DNA of 64,000 nucleotides from Galactobacter caseinivorans (GCF_003640665.1 NZ_QQXL01000008.1:90028-154027); one strand, 5' to 3'; shown: positions 49,474 to 59,335, numbered from the stretch's first letter. Numbers and translations are program-made. Notes: generated by a model from the letters alone, not told the origin.

Positions 49474-50309
49474 GTACCGAACGCCACGCCGTGGCCCAGC
49501 TGGCCTCCCATGGCAGGGGCTGGAAGCTCCAGGGCCCCTCCCGCGCCCACCCGGTGACGCTGCCGCGGTATGCCCGTTTTAAGTACGGCGACTCCACGCA
49601 TGTGGACCGCTTTGCCCAGGCGCTGGTCGGCATCAGCCTTCCCGCGCTGCAGGGAACGCAGGGCCCGCTGTACGTGACCTCCTCCGGCTATGGCTTCACA
49701 CCGCCGGCTGCCGCGGCGTTGCTTGAACCGGCCGTTGCCGCGCTGCGACGAGCCGGACTGGACGCACGCCCCTTCCACACTCACCGCGACTCGGTCACCC
49801 CGGCGGACTACGCGACGCTTGGGCCGGATGAGCGCAGCCTGGCGCTCTGCGCCGATCAGCTCCACCCCGCCCTCCCCCCCGACGCGCTTCGCGGCGCCAC
49901 AGTGCTTGGACTCGACGACGTGGTGGTCACGGGCGTGCACGAGCGCGCCCTGGAGTTGGCCTTGCGTCGCGACGGCGCGGCCCGCGTGCTGCACGCCTAC
50001 CTCGTGGACGCCTCAGAGGCCGCCTGCTCCCCGCAGGTGGAGTCCTGGCTCAACGGCCCAGCCGGCACCGACCCGGCGGCTCTGCTCGCGGCAGCGCATT
50101 CGGGTAGCTTCACGCCCAATTCGCGCTTCCTCAAGGCGGTGTTGCGCCTACCCGCGGCGCAGCGTGCCCGCGTGCTCGCTTCCCTGCCGCCCGGACTCGT
50201 GGCCTGGATGCTTGAGGGCGCGCAGCGGGACCGGATGGACCTGGTCCCGGACCTGGCGGACGGGATGGACGCGCTGTTGGCCAGCGCGCCCACCACGGCG
50301 ACGGCGTAG
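49470..50309 (+). CDS. Ter-cluster phosphoribosyltransferase-fold protein 2
   Basis: A 279-residue protein starting at GTG 49470, which overlaps the preceding stop; the long open frame upstream is out of phase with any homology. The N-terminus has LPRYARFKYGDSTHVDRFAQAL and the PRPP-like loop is TVLGLDDVVVTGVHERALELAL (about 144-165). The C-terminal part is helical. It is a different subfamily from PRTase 1; the YGD and DDVVVTG pattern resembles the PRTase joined to a PELOTA/TRSP domain in other Ter operons. The RNA-binding extension is not obvious here. It is the last gene of the cluster. Confidence 0.8.
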   Translation: MSTERHAVAQLASHGRGWKLQGPSRAHPVTLPRYARFKYGDSTHVDRFAQALVGISLPALQGTQGPLYVTSSGYGFTPPAAAALLEPAVAALRRAGLDARPFHTHRDSVTPADYATLGPDERSLALCADQLHPALPPDALRGATVLGLDDVVVTGVHERALELALRRDGAARVLHAYLVDASEAACSPQVESWLNGPAGTDPAALLAAAHSGSFTPNSRFLKAVLRLPAAQRARVLASLPPGLVAWMLEGAQRDRMDLVPDLADGMDALLASAPTTATA

Positions 50310-50334
50310 CGCCGCCAGTGTTATCCCGGCGGCG
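50310..50334. terminator. Terminator at the end of the Ter cluster
   Basis: 7-bp arms CGCCGCC (50310-50316) and GGCGGCG (50328-50334) in the 43-base convergent gap with the acyl-CoA ligase gene. Confidence 0.45.
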
Positions 50335-50352
50335 TGAGCCGCCTCAGCGGCC

Positions 50353-52191
50353 TTAGCCGCGCCGCAGCTTGTTGTACTCGGCCTCTATCAGCGCGCCGAT
50401 TTCTTGCAACAGTGGACCGCGGCGCACCTTGCCCGTGGGTGTGACGAAGCGCGGATCCTCGTCAATCCCCCCGCGTAGCAGCACCAGCGCTCGCGGGCGC
50501 TCGGGCCGGGAGAAGCCCTCGTTGACGCGCTCCATGAGCGTGGAGATCCGGGTGCGCAGCGCGCCCTCGTGTTCCCCGACGGCGTCGATGGCCCCACTGA
50601 AGCCCTCCTCCAGCTGCTCGCTGAAGACCACACCAAGCAGGAACGGCTTGTCCTCTCCCACCAGGATCGCGTGGGATACGGCGGGGTCAGCCTCCATGGC
50701 CTCCTCCCAGCGCGTGGGAGAAACGTTCTTGCCGTAGGCGGTGATGATCAGGTCCTTCTTGCGGCCGGTGATGATCAGATGCCCATCCTCCAGCCTGCCC
50801 AGGTCCCCGGTGTGCAGGAACCCGTCCGCGTCCACCGCTGGGAGGGGATGCTCCGCGTCCGCCCCGTACCCGGCGCACACGCCGGGCCCGGAGATGAGCA
50901 CCTCACCATCCTCCGCAATGCGCACTGTGGTGCCCGGCTCCGGCGGTCCCACGGTCCCTGCCCGCAGGTCCCCGGGGCGCTGCCCTGTGGCCGGGGCGGT
51001 GGTCTCCGTGAGCCCGTACCCCTGGATCACCGGAAGTCCGGCACCCTGGAAGAACAGCCCCACCTCGGAGCGCAGGCCGGCGGCGCCGGAGAGGAGGTAG
51101 GTGATGCGGCCGCCAAAGATTTTGCGCACGCGGGAGTACAGCAGCCGGTCCCACAGCGCGAACTCGGCTCGCTGCGCCCGGGTGCCGCGATCCTGGGCAT
51201 CCACTGGTCGACGCGCGTTGGCTTGGTCCCTGCGCGCAGCCACCATGGCCACGCGCTCGGCTCGCTGGATGGCGCCGCCAAGGTGGACCTTGTCCGCCAC
51301 GGTGCGCAGGCGCTCCATGACCTTGTCCAGCACGCGCGGGACCACCACCAAGAACGTGGGCCGCACGCGCCCCATCACGTCGATCACCTTGGACGGGTCA
51401 TCCAGGTGCGTGATCGTCATGCCCGCATGCAGGCAGACCAGCTGCAGGCCGCGCGCCAGCACGTGGGAGAGCGGCAGCAGGATGAGGGTGGATGCGCTCT
51501 CATGGAGCACGCCGGAGTAGGACGCCTGGATATTCTGCACCAACACGGAAAAGTTGGCGTGGGTGATCTGCACCGGCTTGGGCTCGCCGGAGGTGCCGGA
51601 GGTGAAGGCGATGGACGCGATGTCCTGCGGCGTGCGCTGCTTCCAGCGCGCACTCACCTGTTCCAGTTCCTCCCGGGTGGCCTCTGGTGCGTCAGTGAGC
51701 ACGCTCAGGTCAACACCGCGCACCCCCGGGGTGGCGGAGAGGAGCTTCTGCGCGTCCACCCCGCGGCCGTCCACGAGTGCCAGCTCGGCGCCGGCGGCGC
51801 CGGCCATCTCCGCGGCCTGTTGCGGGGAGGAGCTGGGATAGACAGGCACCACTACGGCGCCGGCGTACCAACAAGCAAAGTCCGCCAGGGCCCACTCGTA
51901 GGTGGTGGGTCCAGCCAGCAGCACCCGGTCCCCCACCTTGATGCCCTCACGGATCAGGTACGCCGCCGCGCGTTCAGCCGCCCGGGCAAACGCGTCGGTG
52001 GTGACCGGGCGCAGCCCGTCCGCGTCGAGACCGGCCGCGTCCGCACCCGGCTGATCCACCAATACCCTGAACGCGGTCTTCTCAGGTGACACACGGCGTC
52101 GGGCCTCTAGAAGGTGCACCGTGGTGAGTAGCGCTGGGTCGTTGACCAACAGCGGGCTGCTGGCCTCCGGGAGCGGTGTTGCTTGGCTCAT
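50353..52191 (-). CDS. Long-chain acyl-CoA synthetase / AMP-binding ligase
   Basis: A 612-residue adenylate-forming enzyme that activates fatty acids to acyl-CoA. Core motifs are SIAFTSGTSGEPKPVQ (P-loop), VQGYGLTETTA, LHTGDLGRLEDGHL and the hinge GRKKDLIITAYGKN with a catalytic Lys near AKNVSPTRWEEAM-type residues. The ATG at 52191 has AAGGAG upstream; an earlier in-frame ATG lacks it. Its start overlaps the DUF1295 stop (ATGA), so the two are translated together. Chain-length preference cannot be read. Confidence 0.93.
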   Translation of the reverse strand: MSQATPLPEASSPLLVNDPALLTTVHLLEARRRVSPEKTAFRVLVDQPGADAAGLDADGLRPVTTDAFARAAERAAAYLIREGIKVGDRVLLAGPTTYEWALADFACWYAGAVVVPVYPSSSPQQAAEMAGAAGAELALVDGRGVDAQKLLSATPGVRGVDLSVLTDAPEATREELEQVSARWKQRTPQDIASIAFTSGTSGEPKPVQITHANFSVLVQNIQASYSGVLHESASTLILLPLSHVLARGLQLVCLHAGMTITHLDDPSKVIDVMGRVRPTFLVVVPRVLDKVMERLRTVADKVHLGGAIQRAERVAMVAARRDQANARRPVDAQDRGTRAQRAEFALWDRLLYSRVRKIFGGRITYLLSGAAGLRSEVGLFFQGAGLPVIQGYGLTETTAPATGQRPGDLRAGTVGPPEPGTTVRIAEDGEVLISGPGVCAGYGADAEHPLPAVDADGFLHTGDLGRLEDGHLIITGRKKDLIITAYGKNVSPTRWEEAMEADPAVSHAILVGEDKPFLLGVVFSEQLEEGFSGAIDAVGEHEGALRTRISTLMERVNEGFSRPERPRALVLLRGGIDEDPRFVTPTGKVRRGPLLQEIGALIEAEYNKLRRG

Positions 52192-53123
52192 GCTGCGCTC
52201 TCCTTCTTTTCCCACAGGCCGCGGCGCCCCACCCACGGAAGCAGGATGGGCGTGCGGTCAACGTAGGCGCGGTACTCCGGGTCCTGGCCCCAGCGCTTTT
52301 CTGCGCGGCGCTCCAGCAGGGGCACGCCGCTGAGCTTGGTGAGCAGCAGCGTAACGAAAATCGGGGAAATCAGCACCACCCAGCGCCAGCCGTGCAGGCT
52401 GGGCACTGCGGCGATGGCCAGCCCAAGCCACAGGATGATCTCGCCCAGGTAGTTGGGGTGGCGGGAGATGGCCCACAGGCCTGTGGAGATGAACCCGCCG
52501 TTGCGGCCAGCTCCGGAGCGGAAGGCGCGCTTTTGCTGATCAGCCACTGCCTCCACGCTCATGCCCACCAGCCACACCAGGGAGCCGATGATGAGCCAGA
52601 CGTCCACGCCGCGCCCGCTCGGATCCGTGATGATGGCCCAGGCAGCGGCCGCGGTGGCCACCACCCACAGGCCCTGCAGCGTCCAGGTCTGCAGCAGGCG
52701 GAAGGGCTGCGTCTTGATCTCGTCAAAGCGCCCATCCCCGCCCGTGCTGAGCACCCGGGCAAAGAGGAATCCGGCCAGTCGGATGGACCAGACACCCACC
52801 ATGATCGCGGCGGCCCAGGCTGCGGCGCCGCGCGCGCCGCTGGCGATCAGGAGGAAGGCGGTGACCCCCACATAGGTGAGGCCGCCGGTCAGGTCGTAGA
52901 AGCGCTCCGTGCCCGCCAGCCAGGACGGCACAAAGGCGATCCACTGGATCACGAAGGCCAGAATGGCGCCGATCAGGAACAGCGAGACACCGCCAAGCAT
53001 GGCCGAGCCGGTGGAGGCCGCCAGGGCGATCAGGAGGCCAATCACCACGGCAATGAGGGCCACGATGAGTGGCTTGGCCGAGGCCCGATCAGGGGCGGGA
53101 CTCTGCTGGGGCGCTGACGCCAT
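52188..53123 (-). CDS. DUF1295 membrane protein (steroid 5-alpha-reductase-like fold)
   Basis: A 311-residue protein with about eight hydrophobic segments. The C-terminal reductase/methyltransferase-like motif is GLWAISRHPNYLGEIILWLGLA, followed by SGVPLLERRAEKRWGQDPEYRAYVDRTP. DUF1295 proteins may reduce double bonds or modify lipids using NADPH. Coupling to an acyl-CoA ligase suggests a lipid pathway. The ATG at 53123 has GGAGGAA upstream and removes 25 unlikely residues from the longest frame. Confidence 0.88.
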   Translation of the reverse strand: MASAPQQSPAPDRASAKPLIVALIAVVIGLLIALAASTGSAMLGGVSLFLIGAILAFVIQWIAFVPSWLAGTERFYDLTGGLTYVGVTAFLLIASGARGAAAWAAAIMVGVWSIRLAGFLFARVLSTGGDGRFDEIKTQPFRLLQTWTLQGLWVVATAAAAWAIITDPSGRGVDVWLIIGSLVWLVGMSVEAVADQQKRAFRSGAGRNGGFISTGLWAISRHPNYLGEIILWLGLAIAAVPSLHGWRWVVLISPIFVTLLLTKLSGVPLLERRAEKRWGQDPEYRAYVDRTPILLPWVGRRGLWEKKESAA

Positions 53124-53367
53124 GGGTGTTCCTCCGGGATCGCGAGACCCATGCCTGAAGGAAGCCGGCATCGCGAGTGACCGGCTGGTGCGGAGCAACT
53201 ACGGCGGAAGCGCAAAATACTTCCATCAGTGAACAGTATATCGGATCAACCCCCTTCCGCCTACGCCGGAAGGGGACTCATGCGGACACGAAAGCGGGCC
53301 GCCGCGCTCTCACGCGACGACCCACCGTCGGCCATCTCTTCCGGCCTAGCGGCCGGGGTGGAACAGG
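53124..53367. other. Intergenic control region between DUF1295 gene and clpC
   Basis: Both flanking genes read leftward. The gap contains a 9-bp hairpin CCCCTTCCG/CGGAAGGGG (53251-53275) and a second, CCGGCC/GGCCGG (53341-53356), 12 bases after the clpC stop, which probably terminates clpC. On the minus strand TATACT (53236-53241) is a strong -10 candidate for the DUF1295-ligase operon, next to an ACTGTTCACTGAT stretch that could hold an operator. No gene is visible. Confidence 0.5.
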
Positions 53368-55932
53368 CTAGCTCGTGGCTTCCTGATCCTTGTCCAGATT
53401 CAGCTTCTCCACCGGGGCACCGGCAAGGATCGCGGCCTGGCTTGGGTCGGTCTCCAGCTCCGGGCTGCCGCCGGTAGCGGTGAAGGTGAACTTGCGATCA
53501 TCGCCCTCACCCTCAACACCCACCAGCACGTCCTGACCGGCCAGAATCTCGCCGAAGAGGATCTTCTCAGAGAGTGGATCCTCGATCTCGCGCTGGATGG
53601 TCCGTCGCAGCGGCCGGGCACCCATGGACGGGTCGTAGCCCTTGTCCGCGAGCAGATCGCGAGCACCGTCGGTGACCTTGATGGTCATCTGACGATCCAC
53701 CAGTCGCTTGGCCAGGCGGCCAATGAACAGGTCCACGATCTCCACGATTTCCTCGTGGGTCAGCTGCGGGAAGACCACCACGTCGTCAACGCGGTTCAGG
53801 AACTCGGGGCGGAAGTGCTGACGCAGTTCCTCTTGCACCTTGGCCTGAATGCGCTCGTACCCCGTGCGGGTGTCCGAGGCCGACTGGAAGCCGGTCATCA
53901 CACCCTTGGAGATATCGCGGGTACCGAGGTTGGTGGTCATGATGATGATGGTGTTCTTGAAGTCCACCACGCGGCCCTGCGAATCGGTCAGGCGACCATC
54001 CTCAAGGATCTGCAGCAGCGAGTTGAAGAGATCGGCGTGAGCCTTCTCCACCTCATCAAAGAGCACCACGGAGAACGGGCGGCGACGCACCTTCTCCGTC
54101 AGCTGGCCACCCTCCTCATAACCCACGTATCCGGGAGGGGCACCGAAGAGTCGCGAGACCGTGTGCTTCTCCGAGTACTCGGACATGTCCAGGGTGATGA
54201 GGGCTTCCTCGTCACCAAAGAGGAACTCCGAGAGGGCCTTGGCCAGCTCGGTCTTACCAACGCCGGTGGGGCCGGCGAAGATGAACGAGCCACCCGGACG
54301 GTTGGGGTCCTTGAGGCCAGCGCGGGTGCGGCGGATGGAGCGGGCAATCGACTTGATCGCGTCGTTCTGTCCAATGACTCGCTTGTGCAGCTCGTCCTCC
54401 ATATTCAGCAGACGTGCGGATTCCTCCTCCGTCAGCTGCACCACGGGGATGCCGGTGGAGGACGCGAGGACCTCTGCGATCATCTCCGCGTTCACCTCTG
54501 CGACGTCGTCAAGGTCGCCGTTCTTCCAGGCGCGCTCCTTGTCGGCACGCTCTGCGGTGAGCTTCTGCTCCTTGTCGCGAAGTTCGGCTGCACCCTCAAA
54601 GTCCTGGGCGTCAATGGCGGCTTCCTTCTCACGGCGTACCGTGGCGATCTGCTCGTCCATCTCCTTCAGCGCAGGCGGGGCGGTCATCCGCTGGATGCGC
54701 AGGCGCGCGCCGGCCTCGTCAATGAGGTCAACGGCCTTGTCAGGCAGGAAGCGATCCGAGATGTAGCGGTGCGCCAGCGTGGCGGCGGACTGCAGCGCAT
54801 CATCCGTGATGGACACGCGGTGGTGCGCCTCGTAGCGATCACGCAGGCCGCGCAGGATCTCCACGGTGAGTTCCACCGAGGGCTCCGGGACCTGAATGGG
54901 CTGGAAGCGACGCTCAAGCGCGGCGTCCTTCTCGATGTGCTTGCGGTACTCATCCAGCGTCGTGGCACCAATGGTCTGGAGCTCACCGCGCGCCAGCATG
55001 GGCTTGAGAATGCTGGCGGCATCAATCGCGCCCTCGGCTGCACCCGCACCCACCAGGGTGTGGATCTCGTCGATGAACAAGATGATGTCACCGCGCGTGC
55101 GGATCTCCTTGAGGACCTTCTTCAGGCGCTCCTCAAAGTCACCGCGGTAGCGCGAGCCGGCCACGAGTGAACCAAGGTCAAGCGTGTAGAGCTGCTTGTC
55201 CTTCAGCGTCTCCGGAACGTCTCCGCGCACGATGGACTGGGCCAGGCCCTCCACCACGGCGGTCTTACCGACGCCGGGCTCACCGATGAGCACCGGGTTG
55301 TTCTTGGTGCGGCGGGAGAGGACCTGCATGACGCGTTCCATCTCATGCTCGCGACCGATTACCGGGTCAAGCTTGCCCTCGCGGGCGGCTGCGGTGAGGT
55401 TGCGGCCAAACTGATCCAGCACCACAGAGCCAGCGGGCGTGCCCTCTGCCTGTCCGCCGGATGAGACGCCTGCGCCTGCGGTCTCCTTGCCACCCTGGTA
55501 ACCAGAGATGAGCTGGATGACCTGCTGGCGCACGGCCTGCGAGTCTGCTCCGAGCTTGGTCAGCACCTGTGCCGCCACGCCCTCGCCCTCGCGGATCAGA
55601 CCGAGCAGGATGTGCTCGGTCCCAATGTAGTTATGCCCCAACTGCAGTGCCTCGCGCAGCGAGAGCTCCAGTACCTTCTTGGCGCGCGGGGTGAAGGGGA
55701 TGTGACCGGTCGGGGCCTGCTGGCCCTGGCCGATGATCTCTTGCACCTGCTCACGGACGGCACCGAGGGAGACGTTCAGGGCCTCCAGCGCCTTGGCTGC
55801 AACCCCCTCCCCCTCGTGGATCAGGCCGAGCAAGATGTGCTCGGTCCCGATGTAGTTGTGGTTGAGCATGCGGGCCTCTTCCTGGGCGAGCACGACAACG
55901 CGACGGGCACGGTCGGTGAATCTCTCGAACAT
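53368..55932 (-). CDS. clpC: ATP-dependent Clp protease ATP-binding subunit ClpC
   Basis: An 854-residue AAA+ unfoldase. Two N-terminal Clp repeats begin [19 protein letters not shown] and contain [14 protein letters not shown] twice. D1 has [15 protein letters not shown]; the UVR-type middle region has [17 protein letters not shown]2 has [20 protein letters not shown]. It threads substrates into ClpP for degradation and is essential in many actinobacteria. The ATG at 55932 with AAGGAG upstream is the true start. A short inverted repeat CGAAT-TG-ATTCG (55950-55961) lies just upstream, near a TAGCAT -10. Confidence 0.97.
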   Translation of the reverse strand: MFERFTDRARRVVVLAQEEARMLNHNYIGTEHILLGLIHEGEGVAAKALEALNVSLGAVREQVQEIIGQGQQAPTGHIPFTPRAKKVLELSLREALQLGHNYIGTEHILLGLIREGEGVAAQVLTKLGADSQAVRQQVIQLISGYQGGKETAGAGVSSGGQAEGTPAGSVVLDQFGRNLTAAAREGKLDPVIGREHEMERVMQVLSRRTKNNPVLIGEPGVGKTAVVEGLAQSIVRGDVPETLKDKQLYTLDLGSLVAGSRYRGDFEERLKKVLKEIRTRGDIILFIDEIHTLVGAGAAEGAIDAASILKPMLARGELQTIGATTLDEYRKHIEKDAALERRFQPIQVPEPSVELTVEILRGLRDRYEAHHRVSITDDALQSAATLAHRYISDRFLPDKAVDLIDEAGARLRIQRMTAPPALKEMDEQIATVRREKEAAIDAQDFEGAAELRDKEQKLTAERADKERAWKNGDLDDVAEVNAEMIAEVLASSTGIPVVQLTEEESARLLNMEDELHKRVIGQNDAIKSIARSIRRTRAGLKDPNRPGGSFIFAGPTGVGKTELAKALSEFLFGDEEALITLDMSEYSEKHTVSRLFGAPPGYVGYEEGGQLTEKVRRRPFSVVLFDEVEKAHADLFNSLLQILEDGRLTDSQGRVVDFKNTIIIMTTNLGTRDISKGVMTGFQSASDTRTGYERIQAKVQEELRQHFRPEFLNRVDDVVVFPQLTHEEIVEIVDLFIGRLAKRLVDRQMTIKVTDGARDLLADKGYDPSMGARPLRRTIQREIEDPLSEKILFGEILAGQDVLVGVEGEGDDRKFTFTATGGSPELETDPSQAAILAGAPVEKLNLDKDQEATS

Positions 55933-55983
55933 GCGCACACTCCTTATGACGAATTGATTCGATGCTACGCAGTTCCACACACA

Positions 55984-56023
55984 CGTGGGGCCCTGTTCGC
56001 CACGGGGCGAACAGGGCCCCACG
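55984..56023 (-). terminator. lsr2 terminator
   Basis: Perfect 18-bp stem (55984-56001 and 56006-56023) with a 4-base loop, 29 bases after the lsr2 stop. It is the most stable simple hairpin in the window and separates lsr2 from clpC. Confidence 0.85.
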
Positions 56024-56051
56024 CGGGCCAAGCTCAAGAACTACCTGCGCA

Positions 56052-56354
56052 TTACTTGCTGCCGTGCGCCTTGCGGTAGGCAGAGATGATGTCCTGATTC
56101 AGGCGGCCGCGATCGGACACCTCAAAACCCTTCTTCTGCGCCCAAGAACGGATTTCTGCCGCATCCTCAGCAGAGAAGGGCGTGGCCCGACGCCCGGCCT
56201 TGATGTAGGCGGTCAGCGAGGAGCGCAGCTCCTTCGCATGCTCCGAGGACAGATCCACCTCGTAGTGCAGCCCGTCGACTCCGAACTTCACAGTCTCGGC
56301 GGCAACGGAGCCATCCATGTCATCGATGAGCGAAACTTCAACCTTGCGTGCCAT
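56052..56354 (-). CDS. lsr2: Nucleoid-associated protein and xenogeneic silencer Lsr2
   Basis: A 100-residue actinobacterial H-NS analogue. The N-terminal dimerisation domain reads ARKVEVSLIDDMDGSVAAETV and GLHYEVDLSSEHAKELRSSL; the C-terminal domain has the AT-hook-like RGR (SDRGRLNQDIISAYRKAHG) and the Trp in IRSWAQKKGFEV. It oligomerises along AT-rich DNA and silences foreign or stress genes. It has its own promoter in an AT-rich leader, where it could bind itself. AAGGAG precedes the start. Confidence 0.97.
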   Translation of the reverse strand: MARKVEVSLIDDMDGSVAAETVKFGVDGLHYEVDLSSEHAKELRSSLTAYIKAGRRATPFSAEDAAEIRSWAQKKGFEVSDRGRLNQDIISAYRKAHGSK

Positions 56355-56437
56355 GTCGTTCTCCTTTCACAGGGCGGCCGCCTGCGGACAGGAAAAGTGG
56401 GGTGAGGCGGCCGGAAACGTACATGTGTCGTTTCCAA

Positions 56438-56466
56438 ACACTATCCGCTTTCAAACTCAGTGTCAT
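56438..56466 (-). promoter_or_regulatory. lsr2 promoter
   Basis: On the minus strand ATGACA (56461-56466), a 17-base spacer and TAGTGT (56438-56443). The predicted leader of about 75 bases can fold through GGCGGCC/GGCCGCC near 56374-56411. The surrounding 56410-56600 is AT-rich. Confidence 0.65.
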
Positions 56467-56601
56467 AAGAATCGAAGCCGACAACCGGACAAAAACCCTG
56501 TATTTATCGAGGAATGCCACGATTCTGGGGCCCTAAAAAACTCAGAAACCGCCAGAACTTCCTAGTTTTATGTTCTCCGCAAGGTGAATATAAGCGTTTC
56601 T

Positions 56602-56865
56602 TCAGGATTCCTGTGAGTTTTGCGGCGCGCTTTTCTGAGCGGTCTCATCCGCCTTAGTGGGCTCCCCTGAACCCAAAGTCCCACGCAATTCTTGCGCCCG
56701 CGCCGCGACTCGGTCGTCATACTCCTGCGCCACCTTGGCCTCCGCCTCGCGCTCGCTGCGATCCGCTCCAAGCACGGCCCTCATGACGAACCAGAAGATC
56801 AGCGCCACCACAATGGTGGGAAGCAGGACCTGAACATAAGGCATGACCGTATCCCAGAAACCCAT
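56602..56865 (-). CDS. Small single-pass membrane protein
   Basis: An 87-residue protein. One membrane segment near the N-terminus (VQVLLPTIVVALIFWFVMRAVL) is followed by a charged cytoplasmic tail with EREAEAKVAQEYDDRVAARAQE, likely helical, and a polar end. It starts five bases after the lysS stop, so it is probably cotranscribed with lysS. I recognise the gene position from related Micrococcaceae but know of no function. Confidence 0.8.
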   Translation of the reverse strand: MGFWDTVMPYVQVLLPTIVVALIFWFVMRAVLGADRSEREAEAKVAQEYDDRVAARAQELRGTLGSGEPTKADETAQKSAPQNSQES

Positions 56866-56870
56866 AGCGA

Positions 56871-58388
56871 TCAGGCCTCAGGCTTCAAAAGCGGGAACAG
56901 AATGGTCTCGCGGATACCCACATCCGTAAACAGCATCACCAGGCGGTCAATGCCCAGTCCAATGCCACCCATGGGTGGTGCGCCGTATTCCAGCGCGCGC
57001 AGGAAGTCCTCGTCCAACTGCATGGCCTCCGGGTCTCCATCCGCCGCCAGCAGGGATTGTTCCGTGAGCCGCTCGCGCTGCACCACCGGGTCAATCAGCT
57101 CAGAGAAGGCCGTGCCGCGCTCCATGCCGCCAATGATCAGGTCCCAGGCCTCAATGACGCCGGGCTTGGAGCGGTGCGGGCGGGCCAGCGGCTGCGCGGC
57201 CGGTGGGAAGTCATACACGAAGGTGGGGTTCAGCAGCGTGGGCTCCACGATCTCGCCGAAGAGCTCCATGACGATCTTCTCCGCACCCCACTTGGGATCC
57301 AGCTTCACCTCATGCTTCTGGGCCAGCTCCCGCAGCGTCTCCGCCGGGGTCTGCGGGGTGAGCTCCTGGCCCACCGCCTCTGACAGGCCGGGGTACACGG
57401 AGACCCAGGCCCAGTCGCCGGAAAGGTCAATGGTCCCCGCGGCCGTCTCGATCTGGCGACCGGCACCCACCGCATCAGCCGCGGCAAGGATGATCTCCTT
57501 CAGGCGCGCGGCCATGACGAACTGATCCGCGTACGCCTCGTAGCACTCCAGCGTGGTGAACTCCGGGGAATGCGTGGAATCCACGCCCTCGTTGCGGAAA
57601 ATGCGCCCCATCTCGTAGACGCGGTCCACGCCGCCCACCACCGTGCGCTTCAGGTAGAGCTCCGTGGCGATGCGCAGCGTCATGTCCTGATCAAAGGCAT
57701 TCAGGTGCGTGCCAAAGGGGCGTGCGGAGGCGCCGCCGTGCACCAGCTGCAGCACGGGGGTTTCCACCTCCACATAGTCGTACTTCTCCAGGGTGGTGCG
57801 CACCGCGCGCATGATCGCCGCGCGCTGATAAATCATCTGCCGGGCCTCGTCACGCACAATGAGGTCCGCGTAGCGCTGGCGCACACGAGTCTCCTCGTTG
57901 AGCTCTGCGTGCAGCACAGGCAACGGGCGCAGCGCCTTGGAGGCCATGGACCAGGAGGTGGCCATGATGGAGAGCTCGCCGCGGCGGGAAGAGATGACGC
58001 GACCGGTCACGAAGAGGTGATCGCCCAGGTCCACCAGGTGCTTCAACGCCTCAAGCGACTCCGCTCCCACCTCAGCGAGGGAGAGCATGACCTGCAGGCG
58101 CACGGCTTTTCCGTCCACGCCGCCCTCCTGAAGGGTGGCGAAGCACAGCTTGCCGGTGTTGCGCTGGAAGACCACGCGGCCCACCACGCCCACCACGTCC
58201 TGGGACTCCTCACCAGGGGCCAGGTGGGACCACAGATTGCGCACCTGCAAGAGGGAATGCGTGCGCGGCACGCCCACCGGGTAGGCCTCCTGGCCGTCCG
58301 CGATGATCTGGGCCCGCTTGGCCATGCGCACCGCGCGCTGGTCGTTGTTGTCCACTGCCTGGGTCTCGGGAATCGTCGCGTCGCTCAC
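56871..58388 (-). CDS. lysS: Lysyl-tRNA synthetase, class II
   Basis: A 505-residue aminoacyl-tRNA synthetase that charges tRNA-Lys. The OB-fold anticodon domain contains VGRVVFQRNTGKLCFATLQEGG. Class II motif 2 is MGRIFRNEGVDSTHSPEFTTLE, and motif 3 is PPMGGIGLGIDRLVMLFTD near the C-terminus. GTG 58388 is chosen as the start; the frame is open 11 codons further up without a ribosome site. Its tRNA gene is also in the window at 23.9 kb. Confidence 0.97.
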   Translation of the reverse strand: MSDATIPETQAVDNNDQRAVRMAKRAQIIADGQEAYPVGVPRTHSLLQVRNLWSHLAPGEESQDVVGVVGRVVFQRNTGKLCFATLQEGGVDGKAVRLQVMLSLAEVGAESLEALKHLVDLGDHLFVTGRVISSRRGELSIMATSWSMASKALRPLPVLHAELNEETRVRQRYADLIVRDEARQMIYQRAAIMRAVRTTLEKYDYVEVETPVLQLVHGGASARPFGTHLNAFDQDMTLRIATELYLKRTVVGGVDRVYEMGRIFRNEGVDSTHSPEFTTLECYEAYADQFVMAARLKEIILAAADAVGAGRQIETAAGTIDLSGDWAWVSVYPGLSEAVGQELTPQTPAETLRELAQKHEVKLDPKWGAEKIVMELFGEIVEPTLLNPTFVYDFPPAAQPLARPHRSKPGVIEAWDLIIGGMERGTAFSELIDPVVQRERLTEQSLLAADGDPEAMQLDEDFLRALEYGAPPMGGIGLGIDRLVMLFTDVGIRETILFPLLKPEA

Positions 58389-58444
58389 GAGAGTCAAGTC
58401 TACCGGGGTCGGCGGGGGCACGGTTGGCCGGGTAGGGTGCCGAC

Positions 58445-59335
58445 ATGGTCCAGCAGCTTTGGGGAGCGCGGCGCCTCGCGTCCCGCTACGTGATGCCCGA
58501 CGGCGTTCGCCTCCCTGCCGATGTCTACGTCCCCCGCCGCCAGGCCGGGAGGGCGCCGCTGGTGATGGTGCATGGCACCTTAGTCTCGCGGCGCGATTAC
58601 CGCAGTTTTGCGCCCTTTCTTGCCGCCGCCTGGGGCGGCGAGGTCATCGTGTATGACCGCCGCGGGCGCGATGAGCGCCTGCCCCAGCCGGCCGAGTTCT
58701 CGCTGGCAACGGAGGCTAACGACCTCGATGAGGTGACGTTGCGCGCGGGGGCCGCCGGCGTCGTCGGGCATTCCTTCGGTGGAACCGTGACGCTCGTCGC
58801 GGCAGGGCGCCGCCCCGGTGCCTGGAGCTGGGTCACCTACGACGCCGCGCTGAACCCTGACGGCGTGCTGGCTGGCATGTGGAAGCCGGAGTTTAGGGAG
58901 CAGATTGACGCCGGGCACCTGGATGCAGGGTGGGCGTTGCTGGTCAACGGCCTTGGCACCGCAGGGCTGGTCTCGCGGCTGCCGTTGCCTGCGCTGCAGT
59001 TGGCGGGCCGCGCGCTCTCTGACACGCTGCCGATTGGGCGGCGCATGTACCAGGCCCTGCCCGGGTCGCTCAAGGAGATGGAGTCCATCCTGGCGCAGCC
59101 CGGCCCCTTCCCGCTGCCCACCAGGGGGCTCATGCTCAACGGCGGATTCTCTCCCGCATACTTCAAGGCCGCCACGCGCTTTGTCACCTCCACCCAACCG
59201 GGCGTGCACCGACGCACCGCGCCGTGGCTCATGCACAACGGGCCCATGCTGCCGCTGCCGCACCTGGCCCGCACCATGGCGCACTGGCTCGTTGAACATC
59301 CGGCAGTGCCGACACCCGATATCCTTGGGCAGTGA
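58445..59335 (+). CDS. Alpha/beta hydrolase 1 of a tandem pair
   Basis: A 296-residue hydrolase. It has VMVHGTLVSRRDY, the strand VIVYDRRGRDERLP and the nucleophile elbow VVGHSFGGTVTLVAAG, with the acidic residue in a late strand and His in WLMHNGPMLPLPHL. A single ATG start at 58445 lies opposite lysS. It overlaps the second hydrolase by four bases (GTGA). The two are about 30 percent alike by eye in the core and may be an old duplication. Confidence 0.85.
   Translation: MVQQLWGARRLASRYVMPDGVRLPADVYVPRRQAGRAPLVMVHGTLVSRRDYRSFAPFLAAAWGGEVIVYDRRGRDERLPQPAEFSLATEANDLDEVTLRAGAAGVVGHSFGGTVTLVAAGRRPGAWSWVTYDAALNPDGVLAGMWKPEFREQIDAGHLDAGWALLVNGLGTAGLVSRLPLPALQLAGRALSDTLPIGRRMYQALPGSLKEMESILAQPGPFPLPTRGLMLNGGFSPAYFKAATRFVTSTQPGVHRRTAPWLMHNGPMLPLPHLARTMAHWLVEHPAVPTPDILGQ

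Noticed and set aside
41491..50309. Prophage or integrative element carrying the Ter genes
   Set aside because: No integrase, transposase, attachment-site repeat or composition shift was seen at the borders; flanking genes look like core chromosome.
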